From an uncultured marine group I thaumarchaeote (lineage in GTDB: Archaea; Thermoproteota; Nitrososphaeria; Nitrososphaerales; Nitrosopumilaceae), in NCBI GenBank assembly GCA_902514275.1, contig CABXQD010000001.1, positions 1 to 64,000 on the forward strand: a stretch of 64,000 bases of DNA, read 5' to 3'. How positions within the stretch are numbered: the first letter of the stretch is position 1; every line of letters starts with the position of its first letter. The notes under the pieces were generated by a model. The model had not been told where the DNA came from. It worked only from the letters and a program-made list of their open reading frames with translations, and did no database searches. The translations under genes were made by a program, and so were the position numbers. Below are positions 17,986-27,381 of this stretch, in pieces.

Positions 17986-18842
17986 AGTTTTTTAGAATTA
18001 ATTTTTTTGAAATGAATTGTTTCATCTATTAAGGAATGAATTCTTAATCGTAAATTCATAAGAAATTCAATTGCTTCTAGTCTTTGTTTACGATTTTTAA
18101 TTTTATGAGCATCATGAACTAAATCGTCAATTCGTGAAAGAGTAATTTTTAATGTAAGATTACTTTTTTTGACTAAATGTAATGATTTTGAAGCAGAGTT
18201 ATCTTTCTTTAAAATTATATTAGTTTCAGATTTCATTGTCTTTTTTATTTCTCTTATTTGTTTAACAGTTAATTTATTTTCAATAATTTGATCTGTTAAA
18301 ATATTTTTTTCTGAATCATCAACATGAATAATTTCTAATGCTTGGCTAATACTTAGATTATTTTCTACAAGTTTTTCCTTTACAGTGCTAGGTAATGTTA
18401 GCAATTTCATCCTGTGAGAAACATATTCATCACTTTTACCTATTTTTTTACTTAGTTCAGATATTCCACCCCAACCAAATTCATTAACATATTTTTGATA
18501 TGATTCAGCTTCTTCAATTGGATCCATTGATTTTCTTTGAATATTTTCAGTTAATTGGATTTCATATGCCTGTTTATCAGACATATCACGAATTTTACAA
18601 GAAATAAATCTCCAACGTAATGATTTACATGCTGTAAATCTTCTATGACCTGCAACTAATTCAAATCCATGATCTAATGGTCTAATTACAATTGGTTGTA
18701 ATAATCCATGTTGTAAAATACTTGTTTTTAGTAAAAGAATTTCAGGATCATTAGTAGATGGAGAATGTCTAACAGCAAATTTAGATGGTCGAATCATGTT
18801 TAACTCAATTGGTTCAATAATAGAATTATCAATTTGTTCCAA
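17982..18842 (-). CDS. ParB-like partition/nucleoid protein
   Basis: A 286-residue protein with a ParB N-terminal domain: FELVAGHRRFTACKSL (the GHRR motif) and IQLTENIQRKSMDPIEEAE (the ENIQR motif). It is followed by a helix-turn-helix region SELSKKIGKSDEYVSHRMKLL. The C-terminal 90 residues are basic and helical. The start is a TTG at 18842 preceded by GGTGAT at ribosome-site distance. No ParA gene is visible nearby, so it may act in gene regulation or nucleoid organisation and not in classical partition. The 3' end overlaps the regulator gene end by 4 bp. Confidence 0.8.
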   Translation of the reverse strand: MEQIDNSIIEPIELNMIRPSKFAVRHSPSTNDPEILLLKTSILQHGLLQPIVIRPLDHGFELVAGHRRFTACKSLRWRFISCKIRDMSDKQAYEIQLTENIQRKSMDPIEEAESYQKYVNEFGWGGISELSKKIGKSDEYVSHRMKLLTLPSTVKEKLVENNLSISQALEIIHVDDSEKNILTDQIIENKLTVKQIREIKKTMKSETNIILKKDNSASKSLHLVKKSNLTLKITLSRIDDLVHDAHKIKNRKQRLEAIEFLMNLRLRIHSLIDETIHFKKINSKKL

Positions 18843-18907
18843 TCAACATCACCAAAAAATGTATAAAATTATACTATTTAGGAATTCTACAAAAATAATA
18901 TAATTAA

Positions 18908-19126
18908 CTACTGATAGAAATCAGGTTCTTGATCTTTTTTCTGTTTTGGAAGATCTTCCATTACAGCTTGAACAACTTCATTATGATTATAGGTTAAATG
19001 TCTGAGAAATTTTGCAGATTCATCTGATCTTGTTTTTTCATCAGCAAAAATCATTTCAGGACTACTTAATTCAGTCATCATTTCTTTGCATTCCTTACAA
19101 GGCTCAAAATCAAGGTAAAGTTTCAT
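18908..19126 (-). CDS. Small putative zinc-binding protein
   Basis: A 72-residue protein with Cys10-x2-Cys13 (CKEC) and His43/His48 in FLRHLTYNH, a possible CCHH metal site with a long loop. The tail is charged (PKQKKDQEPDFYQ). It lies 30 bp downstream of the Cdc48 gene on the same strand and could be co-transcribed with hsp20-cdc48. I do not recognise a family. Nucleic-acid or protein binding is possible. Confidence 0.6.
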   Translation of the reverse strand: MKLYLDFEPCKECKEMMTELSSPEMIFADEKTRSDESAKFLRHLTYNHNEVVQAVMEDLPKQKKDQEPDFYQ

Positions 19127-19156
19127 TATTTTATCTCAGTTTCTTCAGTATTTAGA

Positions 19157-21298
19157 CTATTTTATGGCTTGAGGTATAGGCGCTTCTTTCTTTTGAGGTC
19201 TAACCTTATCCACTGCATCAATTAGATCTTGTTGTGTAATCTTAATTTCTTTAATATTTTGAGATTTACCTGAAACGTATCTTTTCAAAGCAACTAAAGC
19301 AGCTCTATTTGTAATAGCAGCTATTTCTGCTCCACTAAAACCGTCTGTAACTTCAACTAATTTTTTAATATCCACATTACTTTCTAACGGTTTCTTTTTG
19401 GTATGAATCTCAAAGATATGTTTTCTTCCTTTAGAATCAGGATTTCCAACTTCAATAATTCTATCGAATCTTCCTGGTCTAAGAAGTGCTTCATCAACGA
19501 TATCTAATCGATTTGTTGCACCAATAATTAACACATTATGTAATTCTTCTAATCCATCAATTTCAGTAAGAATTTGTGAAACAATATTTTCTGTTACATG
19601 TGAATCAGAATTTCCACTACTTCTTCTTGGAACAAGTGCATCAACTTCATCTAAAAATATTATACATGGTGCTGCTTGTCGTGCTTTTCTAAAAATTTCT
19701 CTAACACCTTTTTCAGATTCTCCAACCCATTTTGATAATAGTTCAGGTCCTTTAATGCTAATGAAATTAGATTCTGTCATTTTTGCAAGTGCTTTTGCAA
19801 TCAAAGTTTTACCAGTGCCGGGTGGACCATGTAGTAAAACACCTTTTGGAGTTTCTACATTAACATAATCATATGCCTCTTTATGTTTAATAGGCCATTC
19901 AACTGCTTCACGTAATTCATCTTTTAATTCATCAAGACCTCCAACGTCATCCCAACTTACATCAGGAATTTGTACTTGAACTTCTCTTAGGGCGCTTGGT
20001 CTTACTTCTTTTAATGCTTCCCGAAAATCATCACTAGTAATTTCAATTTTTTGGAGAATTTCTGAAGAGATTTTATCTTCATCTAAATCAATTTCAGGAA
20101 GTATTCTACGTAATGATCTCATTGCTGCTTCTTTAGATAAAACTTCTAAATCAGCTCCTACAAATCCATGTGTTGTTTTTGATATTTGTTTAAGATTTAC
20201 TTTTTCATCAATTGGCATTCCACGTGTATGAATTGAAAGAATGTCAAATCTTCCTTCATCATCAGGAATTCCAATTTCAACTTCTCTGTCAAATCTTCCT
20301 GGTCTTCTTAATGCAGGATCTATAGAATCTGGTCTGTTTGTAGCTGCAATAACTACAACTTTACCTCTAGATTTCATACCATCCATTAATGTTAATAATT
20401 GAGAAACTATTCTTTTTTCAAGTTCACCTGATACTTCATCTCTTTTTGGTGCAATAGAATCTATTTCATCAATGAAAATAATACTTGGTGAGTTTTCTTC
20501 TGCTTGTGTAAAAATTTCTCTAATTCTTTCTTCACTTTCACCATAGTGTTTACCCATTATTTCAGGACCACTCAAAGAAATAAAATGAGCATTAGTTTCT
20601 CCAGCTACTGCTTTTGCAAGTAAAGTTTTACCAGTGCCGGGTGGACCATAAAGTAAAACACCTTTTGGAGCTTCTACGCCTATTTTATCAAATAATTCAG
20701 GATGACGCATTGGTAATTCAACCATTTCACGAATTTTTTGAACTTCATTTTTTAGACCTCCTAATTCGTCATAGGTGATTCTTGGAACGGATGAATCAAT
20801 AGCTTTAGTTAATGAACCTAATTTGAAAATTGTATTTTCAGTAACAATTACTGGTTTTGATGGTTTTGTATTTGTAATAATAAATTGAATTTTGTTACCC
20901 ACTTGTGTATTTAATGAAATTGAGTCACCATTAGTAAATACATGATTAAGATAATTGTATATCATATATTCTTGTAATCCATCAGTTGTAATTTTTTCAG
21001 TTGGAGATAGAGTAATTTGTTCTGCATTTGTAGCTTCAACTGATTTTATAGAAATTTTATCATCTAAACCTGCACCAATATTTTGTCTAGTGATACCATC
21101 AATTTTGATAATACCTGTACCATATTCCTGAGGTAATGCTGGCCAAAGTTTAACATATGTTTTTTTATTATAAGTTAATTCTAAGATTTGGCCAATATTC
21201 CAATTTTGATCTTCAATAATTTTTGGATCAATAATTGCTCTACCTTTACCAACATGTTGTTGTGGAATTTCATTAATTTTTAAAATAATTTTTTCCAT
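19157..21298 (-). CDS. cdc48: Cdc48/VCP-type AAA+ ATPase
   Basis: A 713-residue protein-unfolding ATPase. The N-domain (about 1-170, double-psi barrel plus barrel) is followed by two AAA modules. D1 has Walker A GPPGTGKT at 218-225 and Walker B IIFIDEID at 273-280. D2 has Walker A GPPGTGKT at 491-498 and IIFLDEVD near 545-552, each with a second-region-of-homology arginine (RRPGRFD, LRPGRFD). It forms hexamers and extracts or feeds proteins to the proteasome. It follows hsp20 after 27 bp, suggesting a shared stress-responsive operon. Confidence 0.97.
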   Translation of the reverse strand: MEKIILKINEIPQQHVGKGRAIIDPKIIEDQNWNIGQILELTYNKKTYVKLWPALPQEYGTGIIKIDGITRQNIGAGLDDKISIKSVEATNAEQITLSPTEKITTDGLQEYMIYNYLNHVFTNGDSISLNTQVGNKIQFIITNTKPSKPVIVTENTIFKLGSLTKAIDSSVPRITYDELGGLKNEVQKIREMVELPMRHPELFDKIGVEAPKGVLLYGPPGTGKTLLAKAVAGETNAHFISLSGPEIMGKHYGESEERIREIFTQAEENSPSIIFIDEIDSIAPKRDEVSGELEKRIVSQLLTLMDGMKSRGKVVVIAATNRPDSIDPALRRPGRFDREVEIGIPDDEGRFDILSIHTRGMPIDEKVNLKQISKTTHGFVGADLEVLSKEAAMRSLRRILPEIDLDEDKISSEILQKIEITSDDFREALKEVRPSALREVQVQIPDVSWDDVGGLDELKDELREAVEWPIKHKEAYDYVNVETPKGVLLHGPPGTGKTLIAKALAKMTESNFISIKGPELLSKWVGESEKGVREIFRKARQAAPCIIFLDEVDALVPRRSSGNSDSHVTENIVSQILTEIDGLEELHNVLIIGATNRLDIVDEALLRPGRFDRIIEVGNPDSKGRKHIFEIHTKKKPLESNVDIKKLVEVTDGFSGAEIAAITNRAALVALKRYVSGKSQNIKEIKITQQDLIDAVDKVRPQKKEAPIPQAIK

Positions 21299-21325
21299 AT
21301 TTTTACCTCAAAAAAAATGAGGGAG

Positions 21326-21820
21326 TTATTCGACCTCCACTCTTTTACCAGTTTGTTTTTCTACAACTAGTTTGAAAACCAATTGCAAGATTCCATTTTT
21401 GTAAGTAGCTTTTGCAGAATTTTCATCAACTTTATGTTGAATTGGAACTTTACAGTGATATTTTTTTTCACCACGTTCTGCAGTAATACCAACAACATTT
21501 TTGTCAACTAAAATTTTGACATCAGTTTTTTCAACTCCTGGCATTTCAGCTATGAGTTTTACTACTTTCTCTTTTTCATCCACAATTGTATCTACAATTG
21601 CTTCTCTGGCATCAGAAACAGGAGAACAGTCTGGTTTTACGTTTCCATATTCTTGCACAGAAGGTTTTCCATCTGGACCAACAGTCATTGTACAACCATA
21701 AAAAACTGGTCCAGAATTGGAATTACCGTCAAATCCTTCAAAAATATCATTTACATCAAAAAATGAATTTGACATTTTTTTGAAGATTCTATCAATTTCG
21801 GTATCAAAGAAACTTGTCAT
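21326..21820 (-). CDS. Small heat-shock protein Hsp20
   Basis: A 164-residue alpha-crystallin-type chaperone that holds unfolding proteins. The N-terminal half is flexible (FFDTEIDRIFKKM, FDGNSNSGP). The crystallin domain runs from about 70 to 155, with LIAEMPGVEKTDVKILVDKN and the terminal ATYKNGILQLVFKL; the usual conserved A-x-x-x-NGxL motif is present. The C-terminal I-x-I anchor is replaced by RVEVE. An inverted repeat covers the promoter region just upstream. It is the first gene of an operon with cdc48. Confidence 0.92.
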   Translation of the reverse strand: MTSFFDTEIDRIFKKMSNSFFDVNDIFEGFDGNSNSGPVFYGCTMTVGPDGKPSVQEYGNVKPDCSPVSDAREAIVDTIVDEKEKVVKLIAEMPGVEKTDVKILVDKNVVGITAERGEKKYHCKVPIQHKVDENSAKATYKNGILQLVFKLVVEKQTGKRVEVE

Positions 21821-21830
21821 ATTTATCTAC

Positions 21831-21854
21831 ATAATGTAATACATATTACATTAT
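21831..21854. promoter_or_regulatory. Inverted-repeat operator at the hsp20 promoter
   Basis: ATAATGTAAT and ATTACATTAT form perfect 10-bp arms around the 4-bp spacer ACAT. The element lies 11-34 bp upstream of the hsp20 ATG (21820, minus strand) and partly overlaps the TATA sequence TATATTTATATAA. This is where a heat-shock repressor would block transcription. No repressor gene is identified in the window. Confidence 0.6.
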
Positions 21855-21894
21855 ATAAATATATTGAATAATAAGATATATTATTACATAATCC

Positions 21895-21918
21895 TATTAT
21901 AACTGACATGTTATAATA
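21895..21918. promoter_or_regulatory. Second inverted repeat, upstream of the ACT-domain gene
   Basis: TATTATAAC and GTTATAATA form perfect 9-bp arms with a 6-bp spacer (TGACAT). The element ends 6 bp before the ATG at 21925, on the side of the divergent plus-strand gene. Its sequence differs from the hsp20-side repeat, so a different regulator may bind, or one arm set may serve as a promoter element. Confidence 0.45.
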
Positions 21919-21924
21919 ATTTTA

Positions 21925-22587
21925 ATGAGATCTGTAATGTCTGTTCCAGAAGTAGTTAGAGAAGTCATTACGAGAAATAGATCAATTTATGATTGCATGA
22001 AAATGGATTTGATTAATTATACTGCATTAGCAGTAAAAATTCAACCAGAAATTGAAAAAATTTTAGGAAATTCTGTTAATCTCAATACAATAGTTGTTGC
22101 AATCAAAAGATATGCTGATTCATTTGAGATTAAAGAAGAAATGAAGGAAGAATCAGTTTTGAAAAACGCCAGATTAGCTTTAACAGATGGAATAATGGAT
22201 GTCAAATTTTCTGTAAAGGATTCAAATGAAATGGATCCTATGTCAATTTTAGATAAATTCTCTAAGGTAACTAATAATTATGAATTTTTTAGATTATCTG
22301 ACTCATTTAGATTTCTTACTGAAGATATGGAAGATATCAGACAAATTTTCAACAGTGTTTCTGAAAGAGAAGATATGTTTAGTACTGGTCTTGCAAAAAT
22401 CAGAATTTCAATTCCTGGTTCTCAAAATCAATCAGATGTTGTATCATATGTTGCAGAAGTATTACATGCAAATGGAGTAGAATTAGTCAATGCATTTTTC
22501 AGTCAAGATAACATTACAATTATTCTAAATGAAAGAGATTCATCAAGAGCTTATGATATTTTACATTCTGATATAATGAGAAGATAA
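21925..22587 (+). CDS. ACT-domain-like regulatory protein
   Basis: A 220-residue protein. The N-terminal 90 residues are helical and resemble a small DNA-binding or dimerisation segment (SVPEVVREVITRNRSIYDCM, LVKI-type helices through AVKIQPEIEKILG). The C-terminal part from about 145 has the beta-alpha-beta layout of ACT domains: GLAKIRISIPGSQNQSDVVS and HANGVELVNAFFSQDNITII. Small-molecule sensing is likely from the fold; the ligand is unknown. It is divergent from hsp20-cdc48 and preceded by its own inverted repeat. Confidence 0.65.
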   Translation: MRSVMSVPEVVREVITRNRSIYDCMKMDLINYTALAVKIQPEIEKILGNSVNLNTIVVAIKRYADSFEIKEEMKEESVLKNARLALTDGIMDVKFSVKDSNEMDPMSILDKFSKVTNNYEFFRLSDSFRFLTEDMEDIRQIFNSVSEREDMFSTGLAKIRISIPGSQNQSDVVSYVAEVLHANGVELVNAFFSQDNITIILNERDSSRAYDILHSDIMRR

Positions 22588-22656
22588 GAAAACTAGTGCC
22601 ATTTTTCATATAATACTTAACACCATTTAATTATTCAATATGTAAGAAATATGTAA

Positions 22657-24015
22657 TTGGTAAAAAATAAGAAAAAAATTGTAATTTTAGGTAGTGGTTT
22701 TGCTGCAGTAGAATGTGCAAAAAAATTAGAAAATGAATTTGGAAATGATTCTGAAATTGAATTAGTAATGATTGGAGAAGATAATTTTCTATTATTTACT
22801 CCAATGCTACCACAAGTAGCCTCAGGTATGATTGAAACTAGACACATAGTTTTCCCAATTAGAACAATTTGTAAGAAAACAAAATTCTATGAAGGACGAA
22901 TCAAAAATGTTGATCCATATGGAAAATTAGTCACATTATGGGGAACTGGAGATAAAAGAAGTATTTCAATTCATTATGATTTTTTAATAGTAGCACTTGG
23001 TAGCGAAACTAATTTTTTTGGTATGGCTGATGTTGAAAAAAATGCATACACAATGAAAACATTAAACGATGCTGTAATGTTACGAAATAGAATTATTGAC
23101 ATGCTCGAACAAGCAGAAAATGAAACAAATCCAATTCTTAGAAAAAGTTTTTTGAATTTTGTTGTAGTTGGTGGAGGATTTGCAGGAATTGAAACTGCAG
23201 GAGAATTAATGGATTTACTTTTAGATGTACGAAAATATTATCCTAGTATCCAAAAAGAGGATCTTAAAGTAATTGTATTAGAAGCAATGGGAGAAATTTT
23301 GCCTGGATTTAATAAAAAATTAGCAGAGTTTGCAAAACAAAAATTGAAGGAAAGAGGTATTGATATTCAATTAAAAAAAGTTGTCACAAGTTTTGATGGA
23401 AATGAAGTTACAATAAAAACACTAGATGAAACACCAAAAGATTCCATTGATCAGTCAGAAATTAATTCTATAATTACAAAAACTTTGATTTGGACTGCAG
23501 GAACAACACCAGTTAATACAATTAAAAGATCAATGTTCAAAACTGAAAAAGGTAAAATTATAATTAATGATTTCCTTGAGGTTGAAAAATTCCCAGGAGT
23601 ATTTGCAATAGGTGATTGTGCTTTATTTGTAGATCCTATCACAAAAAGACCATTTCCTCCAACTGCACAAATTGCAGAAGCACAAGCAAAAATGGCTGCA
23701 AAAAACCTGATTTCCTTAATTAAAAATTCTAAAAAAGAGAAATTTGTTTATCATTCTAAAGGACAATTAGCAATTATTGGGAAAAGAACAGGTATTGCAA
23801 CATTTTTGGGAGTAAATATTTCAGGATTCTTGGCTTGGTTGATTTGGAGAAATGTGTATTTATCAAAAATACCAACATTCGATAAAAAAACACGTGTATT
23901 TCTTGATTGGATGATAGATTTATTTTTTGATAGAGATGTTTCAAGATTAAATTTCATTAAACGTGAAACTGAAAAAGAATACAAAGAACTTGATGAAGTA
24001 GATGATGTTTGGTAA
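22657..24015 (+). CDS. FAD-dependent NADH dehydrogenase-like oxidoreductase (NDH-2 type)
   Basis: A 452-residue two-dinucleotide-binding flavoprotein. The FAD site is GSGFAAVECAKKLE near residues 12-25, the NAD site VVVGGGFAGIETAGEL near 169-184, and the second FAD motif PGVFAIGDCALF near 315-326. The C-terminus has a hydrophobic segment (FLGVNISGFLAWLIWRNVYL) typical of NDH-2 membrane attachment. It probably passes electrons from NAD(P)H to quinone at the inner face of the membrane. The start is TTG at 22657. Confidence 0.85.
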   Translation: MVKNKKKIVILGSGFAAVECAKKLENEFGNDSEIELVMIGEDNFLLFTPMLPQVASGMIETRHIVFPIRTICKKTKFYEGRIKNVDPYGKLVTLWGTGDKRSISIHYDFLIVALGSETNFFGMADVEKNAYTMKTLNDAVMLRNRIIDMLEQAENETNPILRKSFLNFVVVGGGFAGIETAGELMDLLLDVRKYYPSIQKEDLKVIVLEAMGEILPGFNKKLAEFAKQKLKERGIDIQLKKVVTSFDGNEVTIKTLDETPKDSIDQSEINSIITKTLIWTAGTTPVNTIKRSMFKTEKGKIIINDFLEVEKFPGVFAIGDCALFVDPITKRPFPPTAQIAEAQAKMAAKNLISLIKNSKKEKFVYHSKGQLAIIGKRTGIATFLGVNISGFLAWLIWRNVYLSKIPTFDKKTRVFLDWMIDLFFDRDVSRLNFIKRETEKEYKELDEVDDVW

Positions 24016-24021
24016 AAAAAA

Positions 24022-24495
24022 TTAATTTTTTATTTTATTAGATTCTTCATTAATCCATTTAATTAATTCCAAAGTATCTTTATCATCACTTTTAGTTTTT
24101 AGAACAATATTACAACATTCTATTGCTTCATCATATCTACCCATTCTTCCTAATGCAAATCCTTTATTGTTTAATGCATGAATATTTCCATTATCTAATC
24201 TAAGAATATTATCACTACATTCTATTGCATGTTCGTATTTTCCAAGTCTGTTTAATGCCAAAGATTTTGCATGTAATGCATTAGAATTGTTAAGATCTCT
24301 TTTTAAGATTTCATCATAACATGTTATGGCAGATTCAAATTGTTCAAGAAATGCTAAAGCATATCCCTTATTGATTAATACAATAGAATTTTGAGAATCT
24401 GATTTTAAAATATTATCACATAAAACAATAATTTTTTCATATTCCTGTAATTTTAATAATTCATCACATTCTATCTCAAATGATTCATTTTCCAT
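24022..24495 (-). CDS. Tetratricopeptide-repeat protein
   Basis: A 157-residue protein built from about four 34-residue TPR units with the usual W/L-G-Y-A-F/P pattern: INKGYALAFLEQFESAITCY, LHAKSLALNRLGKYEHAIEC and LNNKGFALGRMGRYDEAIEC are clear. TPR proteins act as protein-protein scaffolds. The partner cannot be inferred; it lies between an NDH-2-like gene and a secreted cyclophilin gene. There is no signal peptide. Confidence 0.85.
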   Translation of the reverse strand: MENESFEIECDELLKLQEYEKIIVLCDNILKSDSQNSIVLINKGYALAFLEQFESAITCYDEILKRDLNNSNALHAKSLALNRLGKYEHAIECSDNILRLDNGNIHALNNKGFALGRMGRYDEAIECCNIVLKTKSDDKDTLELIKWINEESNKIKN

Positions 24496-24552
24496 ATTTT
24501 CTAATCTACATTATACAACTTAAGAATTTCTTTAAAGTGCACTACATTGCAA

Positions 24553-26088
24553 TTAGAATTTTCTTTTAATTCCAATTACAATTATGGCTGGAATACCTAG
24601 GTACATTCCCAAATTTAGTGTAACTACAGATAATCCAAGCCCTAAGACTTCACTTTCAGATTCTGCGTTCTCCATAATTGCCAAAGTGGATAACATTGGT
24701 GTCAATCCAGTTTTTACAATCTCTTTGAAATATGGATTTTCACGCTCATAATCTGCAATAATCGGACTGAAAGTGTAATACAATTCGTTAAATGTTGTCA
24801 TGAATGCTGAGCCAGATTCTGTGTTCATCAATTGGTTGTCACGAATCTCTCTAAGCATTTGAACTTGTGGTGCAAGTTCTGAGCCATATGTTGCTGTTGC
24901 AATTAGACAGCCGCCACCTTCTTCAGATGAATTATCAGTTGAAGATTTCATTATTGTATTATCTTGTGAAAGTATTTTAAAAGAATCAATTGTATTTTGA
25001 AAGTTTGGGAGTTGATTATCAAAATTGTTTAAAGTATTACTATATGCAAATGTGTATGATTTTTCATCTACAAGCATCAGTACTTCAGAAAATTTAATTT
25101 TTAGAATTTCATTATCAACTTCAAAATTTCCTATAGCAATAGTCTCATATACATTTGATTTGATTTTTTCTTGTGAAAGTATTTCTAATTTATTTTGATA
25201 AACTACTTCAGCAAGTACGTTATTTTTTTCTGTGATTAAATCATCTAAAGTTTTACCATCTATATTTTCAATTGTAAGGGAGATTACAGGATTTATTCCA
25301 TTGGTTTTAGGACCAACTGCTGCAACATCAGGTGCATTGGAATTATTTGTTTTATCTGATCTTTGTAATAACCATCCTTCAGGTGCACTAAATGAAATAT
25401 CAAGTTCTTGATTTTCAAAAATTTGATTACCAGTTGGTGTTACTTCCTCGTCAGGTGTTCTTAAAGGTGTATTTCGTTCAGGTTCAACAAATGGAATAAT
25501 TCCTGGAATATTATCACGACTTTCAAATGTACTACTAATGATTCGAACTTGTTCAGGATTAGTTGGTCTATCATTTCTTTCTGTTTGAACTGCAGCGATT
25601 TTATCTAATGTGCTAAAACTTTCTTCAGTTGCAATTCTTCCAAATGCTGTATATTCTCCATCAAGAAAGTTTGAATCTTTATGAACAATAAAGAATTGTG
25701 AGCCTGCACTGTTTGGATCAGCAGATCTTGCCATTGAAACAATTCCACGATTATGTTTAATTGAATTGAATTCTGCATCCAATCTATCATCAGGTCCCCC
25801 CTGTCCCCAAGTATTTGGATCTCCATTAATTGTATTAGGGTCTCCACCTTGAATCATAAATCCTGGAATTATTCTATGAAATACAGTTCCATCATAAAAT
25901 CCTGAAGTACTTAATGTTATGAAATTTTTACTATGTTCTGTTGCGTCTGCAATAAATAATTCTATAACAATAGTTCCAAGTTCAGTCTCAAATATAATTA
26001 CAGGATCTTGATAACTACCAGCATATACAAAATTACTAAATCCAATTAATAATAATGAAAAAACTAATGAAAAAATAATTTTATTCAA
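24553..26088 (-). CDS. Secreted cyclophilin-type peptidyl-prolyl isomerase with CFI-type C-terminus
   Basis: A 511-residue extracytoplasmic protein. A signal peptide (residues 1-23, ending VYAG) is followed by a cyclophilin domain (about 28-190) with FHRIIPGFMIQGGDPN and AGSQFFIVHKDSNFLDG. A middle beta-rich domain (about 225-375) resembles surface-protein modules. Then comes GGGCLIATATYGSELAPQVQ, the CFI-box signature found at the C-terminus of archaeal and bacterial surface proteins, and finally a membrane helix with RKF at the end. The PPIase would fold envelope proteins while tethered to the membrane. Confidence 0.85.
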   Translation of the reverse strand: MNKIIFSLVFSLLLIGFSNFVYAGSYQDPVIIFETELGTIVIELFIADATEHSKNFITLSTSGFYDGTVFHRIIPGFMIQGGDPNTINGDPNTWGQGGPDDRLDAEFNSIKHNRGIVSMARSADPNSAGSQFFIVHKDSNFLDGEYTAFGRIATEESFSTLDKIAAVQTERNDRPTNPEQVRIISSTFESRDNIPGIIPFVEPERNTPLRTPDEEVTPTGNQIFENQELDISFSAPEGWLLQRSDKTNNSNAPDVAAVGPKTNGINPVISLTIENIDGKTLDDLITEKNNVLAEVVYQNKLEILSQEKIKSNVYETIAIGNFEVDNEILKIKFSEVLMLVDEKSYTFAYSNTLNNFDNQLPNFQNTIDSFKILSQDNTIMKSSTDNSSEEGGGCLIATATYGSELAPQVQMLREIRDNQLMNTESGSAFMTTFNELYYTFSPIIADYERENPYFKEIVKTGLTPMLSTLAIMENAESESEVLGLGLSVVTLNLGMYLGIPAIIVIGIKRKF

Positions 26089-26161
26089 TATTTCAAAAAA
26101 AAGTATCTTCCTTAAAAGGCAATTGTATTAGTTTTTAACAAAGCCAAACAAATCTTCTTTT

Positions 26162-26653
26162 ATGCATCCTGATGAAAAGATTCAGGCACATTTAGTTTCT
26201 GTGTGGAGAGAATCTAAAAAATTCTTCTCAATTGGTGGAAGAGAAGGAATGTTAGTATTAACTGATAAGCATTTGACATTTGTTCATAAAACAGAATCAA
26301 AAATAAATTGGTGGAAAAACATTACACAGAGACAAGTACTTAATTTGTTAAAATCAAAAAATACAATGATTCATCATGATGGATATGGTGAAAAAGAACT
26401 TGCAAATGATTTAGACAATAGTAAAAATATTGAATTAACATTTGATGATATTGATAAAATTAGTTTTAAAGAAGAAACTTGGGGCAGTGTTTTATCTTTA
26501 GAATATGAAAAAAATGGGAAAAAAGAAAATTTCCAATATACATTAGCTCAAGATTGGGTAAAATATCCTGCAAAAGAGCCTACAAAATACTTGAAAGTGG
26601 ATTGGGAGCCATTTGTCCAATATATTAAAGAAAGGCAAAAATTTACCAAATAA
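26162..26653 (+). CDS. Hypothetical protein, possible PH-like domain
   Basis: A 163-residue soluble protein. The N-terminal part REGMLVLTDKHLTFVHKTES followed by DDIDKISFKEETWGSVLSLE has the strand pattern of bacterial PH/GRAM-like domains, where a new-transcript-like hairpin is followed by an 'LTFDDI' step. I cannot name a family with certainty. It overlaps nothing and is followed 2 bp later by cbiE, so the two may be one transcript. Confidence 0.6.
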   Translation: MHPDEKIQAHLVSVWRESKKFFSIGGREGMLVLTDKHLTFVHKTESKINWWKNITQRQVLNLLKSKNTMIHHDGYGEKELANDLDNSKNIELTFDDIDKISFKEETWGSVLSLEYEKNGKKENFQYTLAQDWVKYPAKEPTKYLKVDWEPFVQYIKERQKFTK

Positions 26654-26655
26654 AA

Positions 26656-27372
26656 TTGGGAAAAGTTTTCGCTGTTGGTGTTGGTCCAGGATCACCAAAA
26701 TATGTAACAGAAATTGTAAAAGGAATTGTCCAAAACTGTGATATTGTAATTGGTTACAAATACACTCTAAAAACAATAGAGAAACTCATTGAAGGAAAAG
26801 AAATCTATGAAATAACAATGAATGATCAAGAAAAATCCTATCAAAAAATACTTCCTGAGCTTGGTGACAGAACTTTAGTGATTCCATTTACTGGGGATGT
26901 AAATTTTTCAGAATCAGAAGTAGTTGATAGATTAATAGAGATTTTTGGAGAAGTTGAAGTTATTCCTGGAATAAGTTCAATTCAAGTTGCCGCATCAAGG
27001 GCTAAAGTTCCTTTAGATAAATCCAAAGTAATTACGATGCATGTAACAACTCCAATTGAAGACAAAAAATTAGAATTACAAAAAGCATTGATAGATGGTT
27101 TTAGTGTAGTATTAGTTCCTAGACCTTGGCCAAAACAACCAGACAAACATTTTATGCCATCAGAAATAGCAATTTATCTTCGAAAAAACGGTTTTGATAC
27201 TGGTAAAATGAAAGTTCATGTTTTTGAAGCAATTACGACTGAAGATGAAACTAATTTTGAAGGAACTGTAAAAGATTTGGAAGGAAAAGAGTTTTCTGAT
27301 TTGTCTGTAATGGTGTTTAATCAAGCAAGTTTGGACTCATACATGAATTATAGATGGCAATGGGAAAATTAA
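26656..27372 (+). CDS. cbiE: Cobalt-precorrin-7 (C5)-methyltransferase CbiE
   Basis: A 238-residue tetrapyrrole methylase of the CbiE/CobL-N type, acting in the anaerobic cobalamin pathway with SAM as donor. The N-terminal VGVGPGSPKYVTEIV and central VIPGISSIQVAASRAKVPL motifs are diagnostic of the fold, and FTGDVNFSE corresponds to the usual GDP-type loop. The start is TTG at 26656, directly after the stop of the upstream gene. No other cob/cbi genes lie in the window, so the pathway is dispersed. Confidence 0.88.
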   Translation: MGKVFAVGVGPGSPKYVTEIVKGIVQNCDIVIGYKYTLKTIEKLIEGKEIYEITMNDQEKSYQKILPELGDRTLVIPFTGDVNFSESEVVDRLIEIFGEVEVIPGISSIQVAASRAKVPLDKSKVITMHVTTPIEDKKLELQKALIDGFSVVLVPRPWPKQPDKHFMPSEIAIYLRKNGFDTGKMKVHVFEAITTEDETNFEGTVKDLEGKEFSDLSVMVFNQASLDSYMNYRWQWEN

Positions 27373-27381
27373 TTGTCTAAA

